From JANMJD01 sp963847945 (GTDB lineage Bacteria; Actinomycetota; Acidimicrobiia; Acidimicrobiales; Ilumatobacteraceae), in assembly GCA_963847945.1 (NCBI GenBank), contig CAWKBX010000009.1, positions 868,001 to 932,000 on the forward strand: a stretch of DNA of 64,000 nt, read 5' to 3'. A program made the translations under genes and the position numbers. The notes under the pieces were generated by a model, which ran no database searches, had not been told where the DNA came from, and worked only from the letters and a program-made list of their open reading frames with translations. Shown here one piece after another: positions 8,592 to 17,241 of this stretch (position 1 is its first letter; the number at the start of each line of letters is the position of its first letter).

Positions 8592-9470
8592 TCACCCTCG
8601 CAGCGGCTTGATCACCTGTTCGGCGAACCGCAGGGCGGGCTCGGGCGATTGCGGGTGGCCGAAGTCCATCACGAAGTGTTGCACCCCGAGATCGGCCTTG
8701 TGGGCGAGGAACTCGACAAACGCCGCCGACTCGGCGTCGGTTTCCGGCAACGGCTTTTCCAGCGTCGTCGACACTTCGATGTCGTCTGGATTCCGGCCCG
8801 CCTTCTCGGCCGAGGCGCGTACGATGCCGAGTCGGCGCAGCCAGTCCTCGTCGGTGCCCCGAGACGAGCCGTTCCACATATCGGCGTGGCGACCGGCAAA
8901 TGGGAGCGCCACCTGTTCGCCCGACGCGCCGATGCAGACCCGCGGCACCGGGTCGGGCAGCGGCGGGGCGGATGCACCACTGATCGAGTAGTACTGCCCT
9001 TCGAACGACGGCTCGTCCTCGGTCCACATCTTGCGGCAGATCGTCAGCACCTCTTCGAGCTGAGCGAAGCGCACCTTGGGCGACGGGAAGCCGTAGCCAT
9101 ATGCGGCGTACTCGCTCTCGCGCCAGCCGGCCCCGATTCCGAGAATGAACCGGCCGCCCGAGAGCACCTGCAGCGTGGCGGCCATCTTGGCGGTCAGCGC
9201 CGGTGGGCGGTAGCCGTGGCCGAGCACGTGATGACAGAGCTGCACGTTCTCGTAGCGACCGGCGAGCCAGGTGAGCGTGGTCCACGCCTCCATGAACGGG
9301 TCGGTCTTGGCATCGAAGCCGTAGAAGTGGTCAGCGATCCAGAGCGAATCGAAGTGCGGCAACACCGTCGGCAGGATGTGTTTGTCCTGGTAGACAACGA
9401 TCGGCTGGTGGTCGCTCCAACGATTGCCGATCACCGGTGAAAGCCATCCGAACTTCAAGTCACGTGTCAC
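8592..9470 (-). CDS. LLM-class F420-dependent oxidoreductase
   Basis: 292-residue luciferase-like TIM barrel. Family features: SLWIADHFYGF (43-53), LGHGYRPPALTAKMAATL, LSGGRFILGIGAGWRESE near residue 108, and YGYGFPSPKVRFAQLEE. This subgroup usually binds coenzyme F420 rather than FMN, which is family knowledge; substrate unknown. It is the first gene of the minus-strand run that continues with the methyltransferase 60 bases downstream. Confidence 0.88.
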   Translation of the reverse strand: MTRDLKFGWLSPVIGNRWSDHQPIVVYQDKHILPTVLPHFDSLWIADHFYGFDAKTDPFMEAWTTLTWLAGRYENVQLCHHVLGHGYRPPALTAKMAATLQVLSGGRFILGIGAGWRESEYAAYGYGFPSPKVRFAQLEEVLTICRKMWTEDEPSFEGQYYSISGASAPPLPDPVPRVCIGASGEQVALPFAGRHADMWNGSSRGTDEDWLRRLGIVRASAEKAGRNPDDIEVSTTLEKPLPETDAESAAFVEFLAHKADLGVQHFVMDFGHPQSPEPALRFAEQVIKPLRG

Positions 9471-9497
9471 GACGACGACCGTAACGCGCCGCTTCCA

Positions 9498-10181
9498 CTA
9501 TCGGGTGACGACGGCCCAGACGGCGACGAGTTGGGCGGTCGCCGCGGCGATGGTGAACAAATGCCAGACCTCGTGGTAACCGAAGACGGCGGGCTGCAGC
9601 TTGGGGCGTCCCATCGCGAACCCGATCGCGCCGATGGTGTAGAGCACGCCTCCACTGATCAGGCAAAGCGCCGGCCAGGCTCCGGCTTGACGCCACATGC
9701 TCGGGAGCGCGGCCAGGCCGATCCACCCGAGGGCGATGTACAGGATCCCCCCGACAAGCGTCGCATGCCGCCAGTCGACCGCCTTCATCACCGCACCACA
9801 GATCGCCCCGGTCCACATCACGACGAGCAACGGAATGCCCCACGCCCGGGGCATCGTGACGAGCGCCACCGGCGTCGCCGTGCCAGCAATCGCCGCGTAG
9901 ATCGTCGCGTGATCGGCGCGCTGCCACGCGGCACGAGCGCGGAACGTGTGCACCCAGCGGTGATAGGTCGTCGAGACACCGAACATTGCGCACAGCCCGA
10001 CGCCATAGATCACGACGCCGAGTCTGGCGCTGCGCCCGCGGGCGGACACGATCAAGACAACGAAGACCGGAATGGCCGTGAACAGGGCGATCATGTGCGT
10101 GCGCCCTCGCCACGACGGACGATGCACGCTGCCCAGTGGAGCCTCGAGTTCGGTCCGGAACTTCTCCGCCAGCGACGTCAT
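9498..10181 (-). CDS. Hemolysin III / PAQR family membrane protein
   Basis: A 227-residue, roughly seven-helix membrane protein. The family's conserved polar positions are present: STTYHR (about 69-74), the RADHATIY segment (about 88-95) and C-terminal YHEVWHLF (about 202-209), which hold the Ser/Asp/His residues thought to bind a metal in PAQR proteins. Bacterial members are of uncertain function, linked to lipid homeostasis. It is monocistronic-looking, 27 bases upstream of the LLM gene on the same strand. Confidence 0.9.
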   Translation of the reverse strand: MTSLAEKFRTELEAPLGSVHRPSWRGRTHMIALFTAIPVFVVLIVSARGRSARLGVVIYGVGLCAMFGVSTTYHRWVHTFRARAAWQRADHATIYAAIAGTATPVALVTMPRAWGIPLLVVMWTGAICGAVMKAVDWRHATLVGGILYIALGWIGLAALPSMWRQAGAWPALCLISGGVLYTIGAIGFAMGRPKLQPAVFGYHEVWHLFTIAAATAQLVAVWAVVTR

Positions 10182-10492
10182 GGGTCCACCGTACCGGCCA
10201 TTTCAACCGCTGGTACCGCGGCGGAGAGATCACCAGGTGCCACGCGCCACCGCCCTCCAGTTTGGAGTCAGATGACAGCGTGGGACGCCACCGCGCTCCC
10301 CGAATCTCACCACGCGAGGCCCATCCGCTGCCCGATCTGGGCGCGAACGTGGTCATATCTGACGACTTTCGCGCCCAGATCATGGAGGTCGGCGGCCGCG
10401 GGCCTCGGCAAAGCACTCTCGCCGGTCCGCGTGCAGCCTGCGGACCCAGCCGACCAGAGGACCTGCACATGTTGGGCAATAGCGTCGGCGAC
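10182..10492. other. Non-coding gap between divergent genes
   Basis: No convincing gene. Contains the upstream regions of the hemolysin III gene (minus) and the LLM gene (plus) and a 48-bp palindromic element that has a second copy near 50.1 kb. An in-frame ATG at 10469 could extend the downstream LLM protein by 8 residues. Confidence 0.6.
10334..10381. repeat. 48-bp palindromic element, copy 1
   Basis: Perfect 14-bp arms GATCTGGGCGCGAA (10334-10347) and TTCGCGCCCAGATC (10368-10381) flank a 20-base centre. The second copy at 50117-50165 (best aligned on the opposite strand) shares both arms almost exactly and part of the centre (GTxGTC...GACGA). Confidence 0.8.
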
Positions 10493-11530
10493 ATGAGTGA
10501 CGTAGCGCGGCCCATCTTGTCGGTGTTGGATTTGGCGCCGATCGCGCAGGGTTCAACGGCCGGGCGAGCGTTTGCCAACTCGGTGGAACTCGCCCAGCAC
10601 GCCGAGCGGTTGGGTTACAAACGGGTGTGGGTGGCCGAACATCACAACATGCCGGGCATCGCATCGTCGTCGCCGCCGGTGCTCATCGCCCACCTGGCCG
10701 CCCACACCTCGACCATCCGTCTCGGGGCGGGCGGGGTGATGCTGCCCAACCACTCCCCGCTCGTCATCGCCGAACAGTTCGGCATGTTGGAGGCGATGCA
10801 TCCGGGTCGCATCGACCTCGGACTCGGCCGAGCCCCAGGCACCGACGGCGTCACTGCGCAGGCGTTGCGGCGGGGTCCGCTGACCAACGAGGACGAGTTT
10901 CCGGCGATGTTGCGCGAGCTACTCGCCTATTTCGACGGCAACCATCCGCAGATCACCGCCGTCCCCGGCAAGGGCCACCAGCCCGCGATGTGGATGCTCG
11001 GCTCGTCGACCTACGGCGCGCAGGTCGCCGGGCTGCTCGGCATGCCCTACTCGTTCGCCCACCACTTCGCCTCCCCTGGGACAATGGCCGCGCTCGCGGC
11101 CTACCGCGCCTCGTGGCGACCGTCGGGCGATCTCGATTGTCTCGACGAACCGTATGCGGCAATCGGCGTGCCGGTCATCTGCGCGCCGACGATCGAGGAA
11201 GCGCGGTGGCTCGCCGGACCGAGTTCGCTGTCGTTCGTCCGGCTACGTACCGGTCGACCGATGCAGTTGCCGACGCCCGAGGAGGCCGCCGAATACCAGT
11301 TCACCCCGATGGAGCGGGAACTACTGCGTTCGTGGGAAGCACCGTTGATCATGGGCGACCCGGCCTCGGTGACCGCCCAACTGGAGGAACTGGTCGAGCG
11401 GACCGGGGTGCAGGAGATGTTCATCACGTCCAACATCCACGGCCAACCCGAGCGCCTGCGGTCGTACGGGTTGCTCGCCGAGGCGTGGGGTGTGCAGCCC
11501 CTCGCCGCCGTGGGGAGTGCGGTGCGATGA
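10493..11530 (+). CDS. LLM-class oxidoreductase, MsnO8-like
   Basis: 345-residue luciferase-like monooxygenase of the MsnO8-like group. Evidence: SVLDLAPIAQG (residues 9-19), VWVAEHHNMPGIASSSP (about 44-60), GGVMLPNHSPLVIAEQFG and HPGRIDLGLGRAPGTDG. ATG 10493 is used; ATG 10469 is in frame. The stop overlaps the start of the downstream thioesterase-like gene (ATGA), so this heads a plus-strand LLM-thioesterase-Rieske operon. Natural substrate unknown. Confidence 0.88.
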   Translation: MSDVARPILSVLDLAPIAQGSTAGRAFANSVELAQHAERLGYKRVWVAEHHNMPGIASSSPPVLIAHLAAHTSTIRLGAGGVMLPNHSPLVIAEQFGMLEAMHPGRIDLGLGRAPGTDGVTAQALRRGPLTNEDEFPAMLRELLAYFDGNHPQITAVPGKGHQPAMWMLGSSTYGAQVAGLLGMPYSFAHHFASPGTMAALAAYRASWRPSGDLDCLDEPYAAIGVPVICAPTIEEARWLAGPSSLSFVRLRTGRPMQLPTPEEAAEYQFTPMERELLRSWEAPLIMGDPASVTAQLEELVERTGVQEMFITSNIHGQPERLRSYGLLAEAWGVQPLAAVGSAVR

Positions 11531-12249
11531 CCGACGATGCGAACAACGCCTTCGGTTTGACCGCCGCGACCGTCAACGAGTTCATGGTCACCCAGTTCCC
11601 GGGCAGCTCGAATTTCTGCGACGAGATCGGTCCGGGGTTCGCGGTGACTCGCATCGAACCCGGCGCATCATCGTTACGGCCGGGTGGGATCATCAGCGGG
11701 CCGTCGGTCTTCGCGGCCTGCGACGGGGCGTTGTACTTCGCCGTGTTCAGCGTGATCGGCCTCGAACCGATGGCGCTGACCAGCGAGATGTCGATTCGTT
11801 TTCTTCGCCCGGCGATCGGCACCGAATTGTTCGCCCGAGCCGAGATCAACAGTGTCGGTGGCCGCACGATCGTCGGGACGGTCTCCGCCTGGACCACCGA
11901 CGCCACCCGCCCCGTCGCCGTGGCTCAGGGCACCTACATTCGGCCCCCGGCCGGCCGCTGGGACAGCCGGTTTCGTAAACTCAAGCCGTCGGTGCCGCAA
12001 CCTCGACGCCCATTGCGTAGGTCACGGGATGCCATCCGCCGATTTTCGACGACGGTGTTCGAACGGAGGCCAGGCGATCTTTGGCCGGACTTGGCAATAC
12101 GCCGGTCCCGTCAGTCGGGTGTCGACATCGGGCTCGTACGTCACTCTCGACATCGCCGGCTCGGGAGTGATCGTGATCCGGGGCCGCGACGACACGTTGC
12201 GAGCGTTCCGCAATGTGTGCCGTCACCGGGGTTCGACTCTGTTGAATGA
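11527..12249 (+). CDS. PaaI-like hotdog thioesterase with anomalous 3' extension
   Basis: The first 150 or so residues look like a hotdog-fold acyl-CoA thioesterase of the PaaI type: GGIISGPSVFAACDGALYFAV (split by one position), then SEMSIRFLRPA and a final AQGTYIRPP strand. Homologues normally stop soon after that strand, but here the frame stays open for about 85 Arg/Pro-rich residues overlapping the Rieske gene. A stop sits in another frame at 11976-11978, so a one-base indel upstream would give a normal end. Starts in ATGA overlap with the LLM gene. The functional product is probably the N-terminal part. Confidence 0.65.
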   Translation: MTDDANNAFGLTAATVNEFMVTQFPGSSNFCDEIGPGFAVTRIEPGASSLRPGGIISGPSVFAACDGALYFAVFSVIGLEPMALTSEMSIRFLRPAIGTELFARAEINSVGGRTIVGTVSAWTTDATRPVAVAQGTYIRPPAGRWDSRFRKLKPSVPQPRRPLRRSRDAIRRFSTTVFERRPGDLWPDLAIRRSRQSGVDIGLVRHSRHRRLGSDRDPGPRRHVASVPQCVPSPGFDSVE

Positions 12250-13039
12250 CCCCGCGGGGAGCTGTGCCACGATCCGCTGCCCCTATCACCACTGGGTCTT
12301 CGACGACCATGGACGCTTGATTGCCACGCCACACTTTGGCGACGATCCGTCGTTTGCCATGGACGACTGGCCCCTCGATGCGGTGCATCTCGACGTCTGG
12401 CGCGGCCTGCTGTTCGTCTCGCTTGACCCCGGTGAATCACTGCTCGATCAGCTCGGGGCGCTGCCGGCGGAGTTGGCCGACGAGCCGATCGAGACCTACG
12501 TCGCCCAGGCCACGGCGCGGGTCGCCTTCGATGCCAACTGGAAGATTTACACCGACAACTTCGTCGAGGGCTACCACATCCCGGGCATCCATCCCGACTT
12601 CCACGCGGCCATCGAGTTCGGCAAGTTCGAGACCACCGCCCACCCCGGCTACGTGCGGATGAGCGCTCCGCCGCGCGCCGGTTTGTTCTATCGCGGCGTC
12701 TGGCTGTGGATGTGGCCGAACTGGACGCTGTCGCTGTTCGAAGGCGGGATGAACACCTCGCGGATCAATCCGACCGCCGTCGACCGCACCGAGCAGCTGT
12801 ACGACTTCCACTTCTCAGACACCTCCCCGGTGGGTGCCACGGCGCGCCACGACACCGTGGAACGCAACGTCGCCGTCGTGCATCAAGACGTGGGCGTCTG
12901 CGCCGACATCCACCGCAACTACGCCGCGGGCGGTTACCGACCCGGTCCCTTGTCGCCACGCCATGAACAGGGCGTCGCCTACTTCCAGAGTCGCGTCGCG
13001 GAGGCTGTCGCAGGCGGTGACCCGTCGAGCCGGGCGTAG
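12029..13039 (+). CDS. Rieske non-heme iron oxygenase, alpha subunit
   Basis: 336 residues. Rieske ligands: Cys64-x-His66 (CRHRG) and Cys84-x2-His87 (CPYHHW). The catalytic domain carries NWKIYTDNFVEGYHIPGIH, the usual iron-ligand stretch. The N-terminus is odd: after MPSADF the frame reads RRRCSNGG, whereas the frame used by the upstream gene gives FSTTVFER, the residues expected just before QAIFGRTWQY. That suggests two compensating one-base shifts between about 12046 and 12070, so the annotated N-terminus may be wrong. Third gene of the LLM-thioesterase-Rieske operon. Confidence 0.85.
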   Translation: MPSADFRRRCSNGGQAIFGRTWQYAGPVSRVSTSGSYVTLDIAGSGVIVIRGRDDTLRAFRNVCRHRGSTLLNDPAGSCATIRCPYHHWVFDDHGRLIATPHFGDDPSFAMDDWPLDAVHLDVWRGLLFVSLDPGESLLDQLGALPAELADEPIETYVAQATARVAFDANWKIYTDNFVEGYHIPGIHPDFHAAIEFGKFETTAHPGYVRMSAPPRAGLFYRGVWLWMWPNWTLSLFEGGMNTSRINPTAVDRTEQLYDFHFSDTSPVGATARHDTVERNVAVVHQDVGVCADIHRNYAAGGYRPGPLSPRHEQGVAYFQSRVAEAVAGGDPSSRA

Positions 13040-13070
13040 AAATCGTTCCTCTTGCAAATTTCTACGCCCG
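13031..13070. terminator. Bidirectional terminator-like hairpin
   Basis: Perfect 13-bp stem, CGGGCGTAGAAAT (13031-13043) against ATTTCTACGCCCG (13058-13070), with a 14-base loop. It covers the Rieske stop codon and lies between the convergent Rieske and ectC genes, fitting a shared terminator. Confidence 0.75.
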
Positions 13071-13118
13071 CCCGGGCGGCTCCCGGAACGCTGGGCATGG
13101 CCCGGGTGTCTGGCAGGC

Positions 13119-13505
13119 TCAGCCGGGTAGGGGGTCGTAGCCACCGTTGGCGTTGTGGGTCTCGGCGCCGCTGAGGGCCGGCCAGAAGCCGCAGACCAGG
13201 GTCATGTGGGTGTGGGCGCGCAGGATATGGCGGTCGTGTTGGTCGAGGGCGTACATCGTGCCGGGGCGGATCCGGTGGGTGACGCCGGTGGCGACGTCGA
13301 CTACTTCGCCCTCGCCCGACACGCACAGGTTCGACTCGAAGTGGTGCTCGTAGCACAGCTCGGTTTCCGACCCGGCGTGAATCTCGGTCCAGTGCAGCGA
13401 GTGCTCCAAACCGTCCTGTTTGCGCAGTAACCGCCGGCTGCGCCAGGTGCTTCCTCGAACGTCACGGTCGGTTCCGGCGATGTCTTCGATGCTGCGCACG
13501 ATCAT
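13119..13505 (-). CDS. ectC: Ectoine synthase (orphan)
   Basis: 128 residues, full family length, starting MIVRSIEDIAGT. The enzyme closes N-gamma-acetyl-diaminobutyrate to the compatible solute ectoine. The iron ligands known from characterised EctC, Glu57, Tyr85 and His93, all fall at exactly these positions here (HHFE57, GTMY85, DRH93), and RPGTMYALDQHD is close to consensus. The neighbours are a Rieske oxygenase and an amidase; ectA, ectB, ectD, ask and ectR are absent from the window. It may use imported precursor, use a distant ectAB, or act on another substrate. Confidence 0.9.
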   Translation of the reverse strand: MIVRSIEDIAGTDRDVRGSTWRSRRLLRKQDGLEHSLHWTEIHAGSETELCYEHHFESNLCVSGEGEVVDVATGVTHRIRPGTMYALDQHDRHILRAHTHMTLVCGFWPALSGAETHNANGGYDPLPG

Positions 13506-13537
13506 CGTCGCAGCCTATGACGTTGGCCCGACGGTGC

Positions 13538-14943
13538 TCAGCCGACGATCGGGGGTGGGGTGTAGCCGCCGATCAGGTCGGTGATCATGCCGGCGACGGC
13601 GATGGCGGTGTGGTCGTGGAGATACCGGGCGATCACCTGCATCCCGATCGGGAGTCCGCGCTGCGGTGCGACCCACGGGGGTCGATGTCGCGGGCAGCAG
13701 CACCGAGCCGATCAGAGCGGGCCAGGCTTCCAGGTGGACGTAGCGATGCGGGTGACCGTTGATCTCGATCATCCGGTTGTCCCATGTGCCCTGCTGCAGG
13801 TGCTCGAATGGCGCCAGCGCGGTGACCGGGCAGAGCACGACGTCGAAGTCACCGAAGAACGCATCCCAGGCGAGACGTCGTGCGGCCCGGCGGCGGTCGG
13901 CGAGATGCCAGTAGTGGTGGCTGAGCGTCGCCACGTTCGGCGACAGGTCGGCCTCGTCACCGACCGACAACGCGGCGCTGATCAGGCGGGCCCCCTCGGT
14001 CCAGGCGGCGTGGACGTCGATATCCGGACGGGCGGTGTCGTTGACGTGAGCCCCGGCGCCGCTCAGGACCGAGGCCACGTTGTCGAGGATCGAACGCATC
14101 TCGTCGTCGATCTCGATGGCTGGCTCATCGAACCAGGCCGCGACCCGTAGACCCTTGAGCGTGGTCACTGTCGAGCGCGGCAGTTCGAGCCGCCAGGCCG
14201 GGGAACGAGCCGGAGTCGGACCGGCGAGGACGTCGAGCAACAATGCCAGGTCGTCGGCCGAACGGGCGATCGGCCCGAACACGTTGACGTCGAGTTCCGT
14301 CGTGCCACCCCCGACCGCGTCGAGGTACCCGAGGGTCGGGACGATGCCGTGCGACGGCTTGTGGCCAAACACCCCACAGTACGCCGAGGGCACCCGCACC
14401 GACCCGCCGATGTCGGTGCCGATTTCGAAACTGGTCATGCCGGTCGCCACCGCCGCCGCCGCTCCACCCGATGATCCGCCGGGGGTGCGAGTCAGATCCC
14501 ACGGGTTGTTGGTCGTGCCGAACAACTCACCATAGGTCTGCAGATCACCCGACCACTCCGGCAGATTCGTCTTGCCGAACACGATCGCCCCGGCCGCCTT
14601 CGCGGCCGCCACGCGCGGGCGCGTCGAGCGTCGGCACGTAGTCCCGCAGCGCCGACGATCCGCCGGTCGAGACGATGCCGGCGGTCTCCAGCGCATCCTT
14701 GATCGTCACCGTGAGACCATGCAACGGCCCGGTGGACTCACCGCGAGTTGTCGACGAATCGACGGTCTGAGCCCGCAGCCGAGCCGGTTCGATGTCCAAT
14801 GTGCATACGGCGTTGACCTGTGGATTCACCGCCTCGATCCGGGCCACGAACGCGTCGAGTAACTCCACCGCCCCAAGTTCGCGCCGAGCAATCGCCGCGG
14901 CCTGCTCGGTCGAACTCCACAACGTCGGGTCAGATGCAGCCAT
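13538..14943 (-). pseudogene. Amidase signature family enzyme with two frame breaks
   Basis: Reads as a full amidase if two frame changes are allowed. Part 1 (from ATG 14943) has the catalytic Lys in TVTIKDALETAG; near 14612-14621, in a GCGCG run, the frame changes and continues AAAKAAGAIVFGKTNLPEW, GGSSGGAAAAVATG and EIGTDIGGSVRVPSAYCG, giving the Ser-cisSer-Lys triad. Near 13655-13665 the frame changes again and finishes LPIGMQVIARYLHDHT to a stop at 13538. Each break is a single extra base in a GC-rich run. The gene is either recently inactivated or intact with sequence errors. It is divergent from the amidohydrolase at 15074. Confidence 0.85.
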
Positions 14944-14968
14944 CTCCCGAGCCTGTCACATCCGATTC

Positions 14969-15027
14969 CGCTCGTTCTTGGTTGACAATCTGCACTCATC
15001 GAGCAAGAAGTCGACCAAGAACGAGCG
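14969..15027. promoter_or_regulatory. 18-bp inverted repeat between divergent genes
   Basis: CGCTCGTTCTTGGTTGAC (14969-14986) and GTCGACCAAGAACGAGCG (15010-15027) are complementary over 18 bases with one mismatch, 23 bases apart. The pair sits between the amidase start (14943, minus) and the amidohydrolase start (15074, plus), where an operator for a divergent promoter would be. Long hairpin formation is the alternative. Confidence 0.6.
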
Positions 15028-15073
15028 AGCTTCGGTCGGGTACTACCGTCATCGGGCGAACGAGGGGGTTCAC

Positions 15074-16261
15074 ATGACCGTTGCCGTTGCTTCCACCAAG
15101 CCGTTGCATCAGACCCATCGCGTCGCGGTCGACGGCGCGGTCGATGCCGATGGGCACATTCTCGAGCCGCCGGACTTGTGGGAGACGTACATCGATCCGA
15201 AGTTCCGCGACCGGGCGTTGCGGATCGTGCTCGACGAGAACGGGTTGGAGGAACTCGAGATCAACGGGCAGCGCTCGAAGATGAGCCGACGAGGGTTCCC
15301 GGCGACCCTCGGGGCGATGGGTGCGCCCGACTTGGCCGACATGCAGACCAACCCGGCTCGTACCTATCAGGGCGAGAACCCCTACGGCGCGATGCATCCC
15401 CAGGAACGCCTCGACCTGCTCGATGCCGAGAACATTGACCAGGTCATCCTCTACACGACGGTCGGCTTGCTGTGGGAGGCCGAACTCGACGACCCCGAAC
15501 TGTCGCAGGCCTACACCACCGCGTACAACCGCTGGATCTGCGAGTTCTGTGCCGATAACCCTCGGCTCGTGCCGACGGCCCACCTGTCGTTGAGCGATCC
15601 GGTCGCCGCGGCCCGAGAACTCGAACGAGCGGTGGGCGAGGGGGCCAAGGGGGGATACGTCGCCCCGTTCATGCACGACGGCCGGCCGCTCGGCCACCCG
15701 TCGAACGACCCGGTGTTTGCCGCCGCCCAAGCCCTGGGCGTGCCGCTGGCGATCCACCCGACATTCGAGCCGCAGTGGACCAAAGGCACGCGGATGGGGT
15801 CGTGGGAGCACGTCAAGCAGCTCCGCCTGCTCGCCTCGGTGCAAGCATCCGACGGCGTCCGCCACCAGTTCACCACGCTGTTCGACTACGGCGTGTACGA
15901 CAAGTTTCCCCAGCTCAAGGTGTTGGTCTTGGAATCGGGCGGCGGGTGGATCGGCTATCTGCTCGACCGCATCGATGCCGTCTACGGCCACACCTGGCTC
16001 GGCGAGCGAGTGCCGCTGAAACACAAGCCGAGCGACTACTTCCGCGAGCAGATCTGGATCTCATGCGACCCCGACGAGCGCACCATCCCCTCCCTCGCCG
16101 AACGCTTCGGCGTCGAACGCTTCCTGTGGGCGTCGGACTTCCCCCACGCCGACCACACCCCCGAATACATCCACGACCTCAACGAACTCGTCGCCGCCTT
16201 TCCCGAAGCTGACCAACGCAAGTTCATCGGCGACAACGCCCGAGCGTTGTTCGGGCTATAG
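15074..16261 (+). CDS. Amidohydrolase family 2 (ACMSD-like) metal-dependent hydrolase
   Basis: 395-residue TIM-barrel amidohydrolase/decarboxylase. Seen: DADGHILEPPDLWE (19-32, the first metal site), LAIHPTFEPQW (second His), LVLESGGGWIGYLLDRID and the terminal WASDFPHADHTPE with the metal-binding Asp. Members hydrolyse or decarboxylate aromatic and heterocyclic acids; the substrate is unknown. ATG 15074 has GAGGGGG 6 bases upstream. The 3' end overlaps the convergent LLM gene by 6 bases. Confidence 0.88.
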   Translation: MTVAVASTKPLHQTHRVAVDGAVDADGHILEPPDLWETYIDPKFRDRALRIVLDENGLEELEINGQRSKMSRRGFPATLGAMGAPDLADMQTNPARTYQGENPYGAMHPQERLDLLDAENIDQVILYTTVGLLWEAELDDPELSQAYTTAYNRWICEFCADNPRLVPTAHLSLSDPVAAARELERAVGEGAKGGYVAPFMHDGRPLGHPSNDPVFAAAQALGVPLAIHPTFEPQWTKGTRMGSWEHVKQLRLLASVQASDGVRHQFTTLFDYGVYDKFPQLKVLVLESGGGWIGYLLDRIDAVYGHTWLGERVPLKHKPSDYFREQIWISCDPDERTIPSLAERFGVERFLWASDFPHADHTPEYIHDLNELVAAFPEADQRKFIGDNARALFGL

Positions 16262-17185
16262 CAACGGGGCGACCGCGGTCGCGATGAGATCGAGATGGTC
16301 GAGATCGTGGAGATCGAGGATCTGCACGTAGATCCGCTCGGCCCCGGCGTCGGCGAACCGCCGCAGGGTAGCGGCAACCTCAGCGGGGGTACCGCCGGCA
16401 CCGTTCGTTCTCACGTCGGCCGGTTCGCGACCGATCGCCGCGGCTCGCCGGGCGAACGAGGTCTCGTCTTCGCCGCACACCGTCACCATGCCGGCCGACA
16501 TCCGCGGCGGATCGGTGCGACCAATCGCCGCACAGGCGGCCCGCACCCGATCGGCCCCGGCGATGAACCCGTCGAGGCCCTGAAACGACGAGTTGAACTC
16601 GGTGCCGTACTGGGCGGTGAGCATCGGGGTGCGCTTCTTGCCACCCCCGCCGACGATGATCGGCACCGGCTGCTGCATCGGCTTGGGCAACGCCGGTGAA
16701 TCGGTCAACGTGTAGTGCGAACCACTGAACGAGAAGGTCGCGCCGATCGGCGTCTCCCACAGTCCACGCACGATCGCCAACTGCTCGGCGAAGATGTCGA
16801 ACCGTTCGCCGAGCGGGGGAAAACCAAACCCGTAGGCCGAATGCTCGGCGTCGTACCAGCCGGTGCCGAGGCCCAACTCGACCCGACCGCCGCTCATCGC
16901 GTCGACCTGGGCGACGCTGATCGCCAGCAGTCCCGGGTCGCGAAACGTCACGGGCGACACGAGTGTGCCCAGCCGAATCTCCGAGGTTTCGCGGGCCAAC
17001 CCCGCGAGCGTGATCCACGCATCGGTCGGTCCCGGCAGGCCCGAGCCGCCCATCGTCAGGTAGTGATCGCTGCGGAAGAACCCGCCGAATCCCAGATTTT
17101 CCGCTCGCTGGGCGACGGCCAACAACGTGTCGTAGTCGGCACCCTGCTGGGGCTCGGTGAACACACATAGATCCGAAAGCTGCAC
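16256..17185 (-). CDS. LLM-class F420-dependent oxidoreductase
   Basis: 309-residue luciferase-like protein beginning (GTG 17185) VQLSDLCVFTEPQQGADYD, with FGGFFRSDHYL (about 27-37), MSGGRVELGLGTGWYDAEH (about 98-116) and PIIVGGGGKKRTPML. An in-frame start at 17215 would add ten residues not typical of the family. Probably an F420-dependent hydride-transfer enzyme; substrate unknown. It is convergent with the amidohydrolase and divergent from gluQ (56 bases between starts). Confidence 0.87.
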   Translation of the reverse strand: MQLSDLCVFTEPQQGADYDTLLAVAQRAENLGFGGFFRSDHYLTMGGSGLPGPTDAWITLAGLARETSEIRLGTLVSPVTFRDPGLLAISVAQVDAMSGGRVELGLGTGWYDAEHSAYGFGFPPLGERFDIFAEQLAIVRGLWETPIGATFSFSGSHYTLTDSPALPKPMQQPVPIIVGGGGKKRTPMLTAQYGTEFNSSFQGLDGFIAGADRVRAACAAIGRTDPPRMSAGMVTVCGEDETSFARRAAAIGREPADVRTNGAGGTPAEVAATLRRFADAGAERIYVQILDLHDLDHLDLIATAVAPLL

Positions 17186-17241
17186 GGGCGTCAGGTTACG
17201 ACGGCACCTCGCCACATCGGGCGGCCTGACAAGATGGGCGC

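Noticed and set aside
7090..9285. Methyltransferase frame open 753 bases further upstream
   Set aside because: The extra part is antisense to a well-formed LLM gene; family similarity starts at ATG 8532.
10627..11526. Plus-strand frame ahead of the thioesterase within the LLM gene
   Set aside because: It is a shadow of the LLM gene in another frame; the thioesterase begins at the ATGA overlap at 11527.
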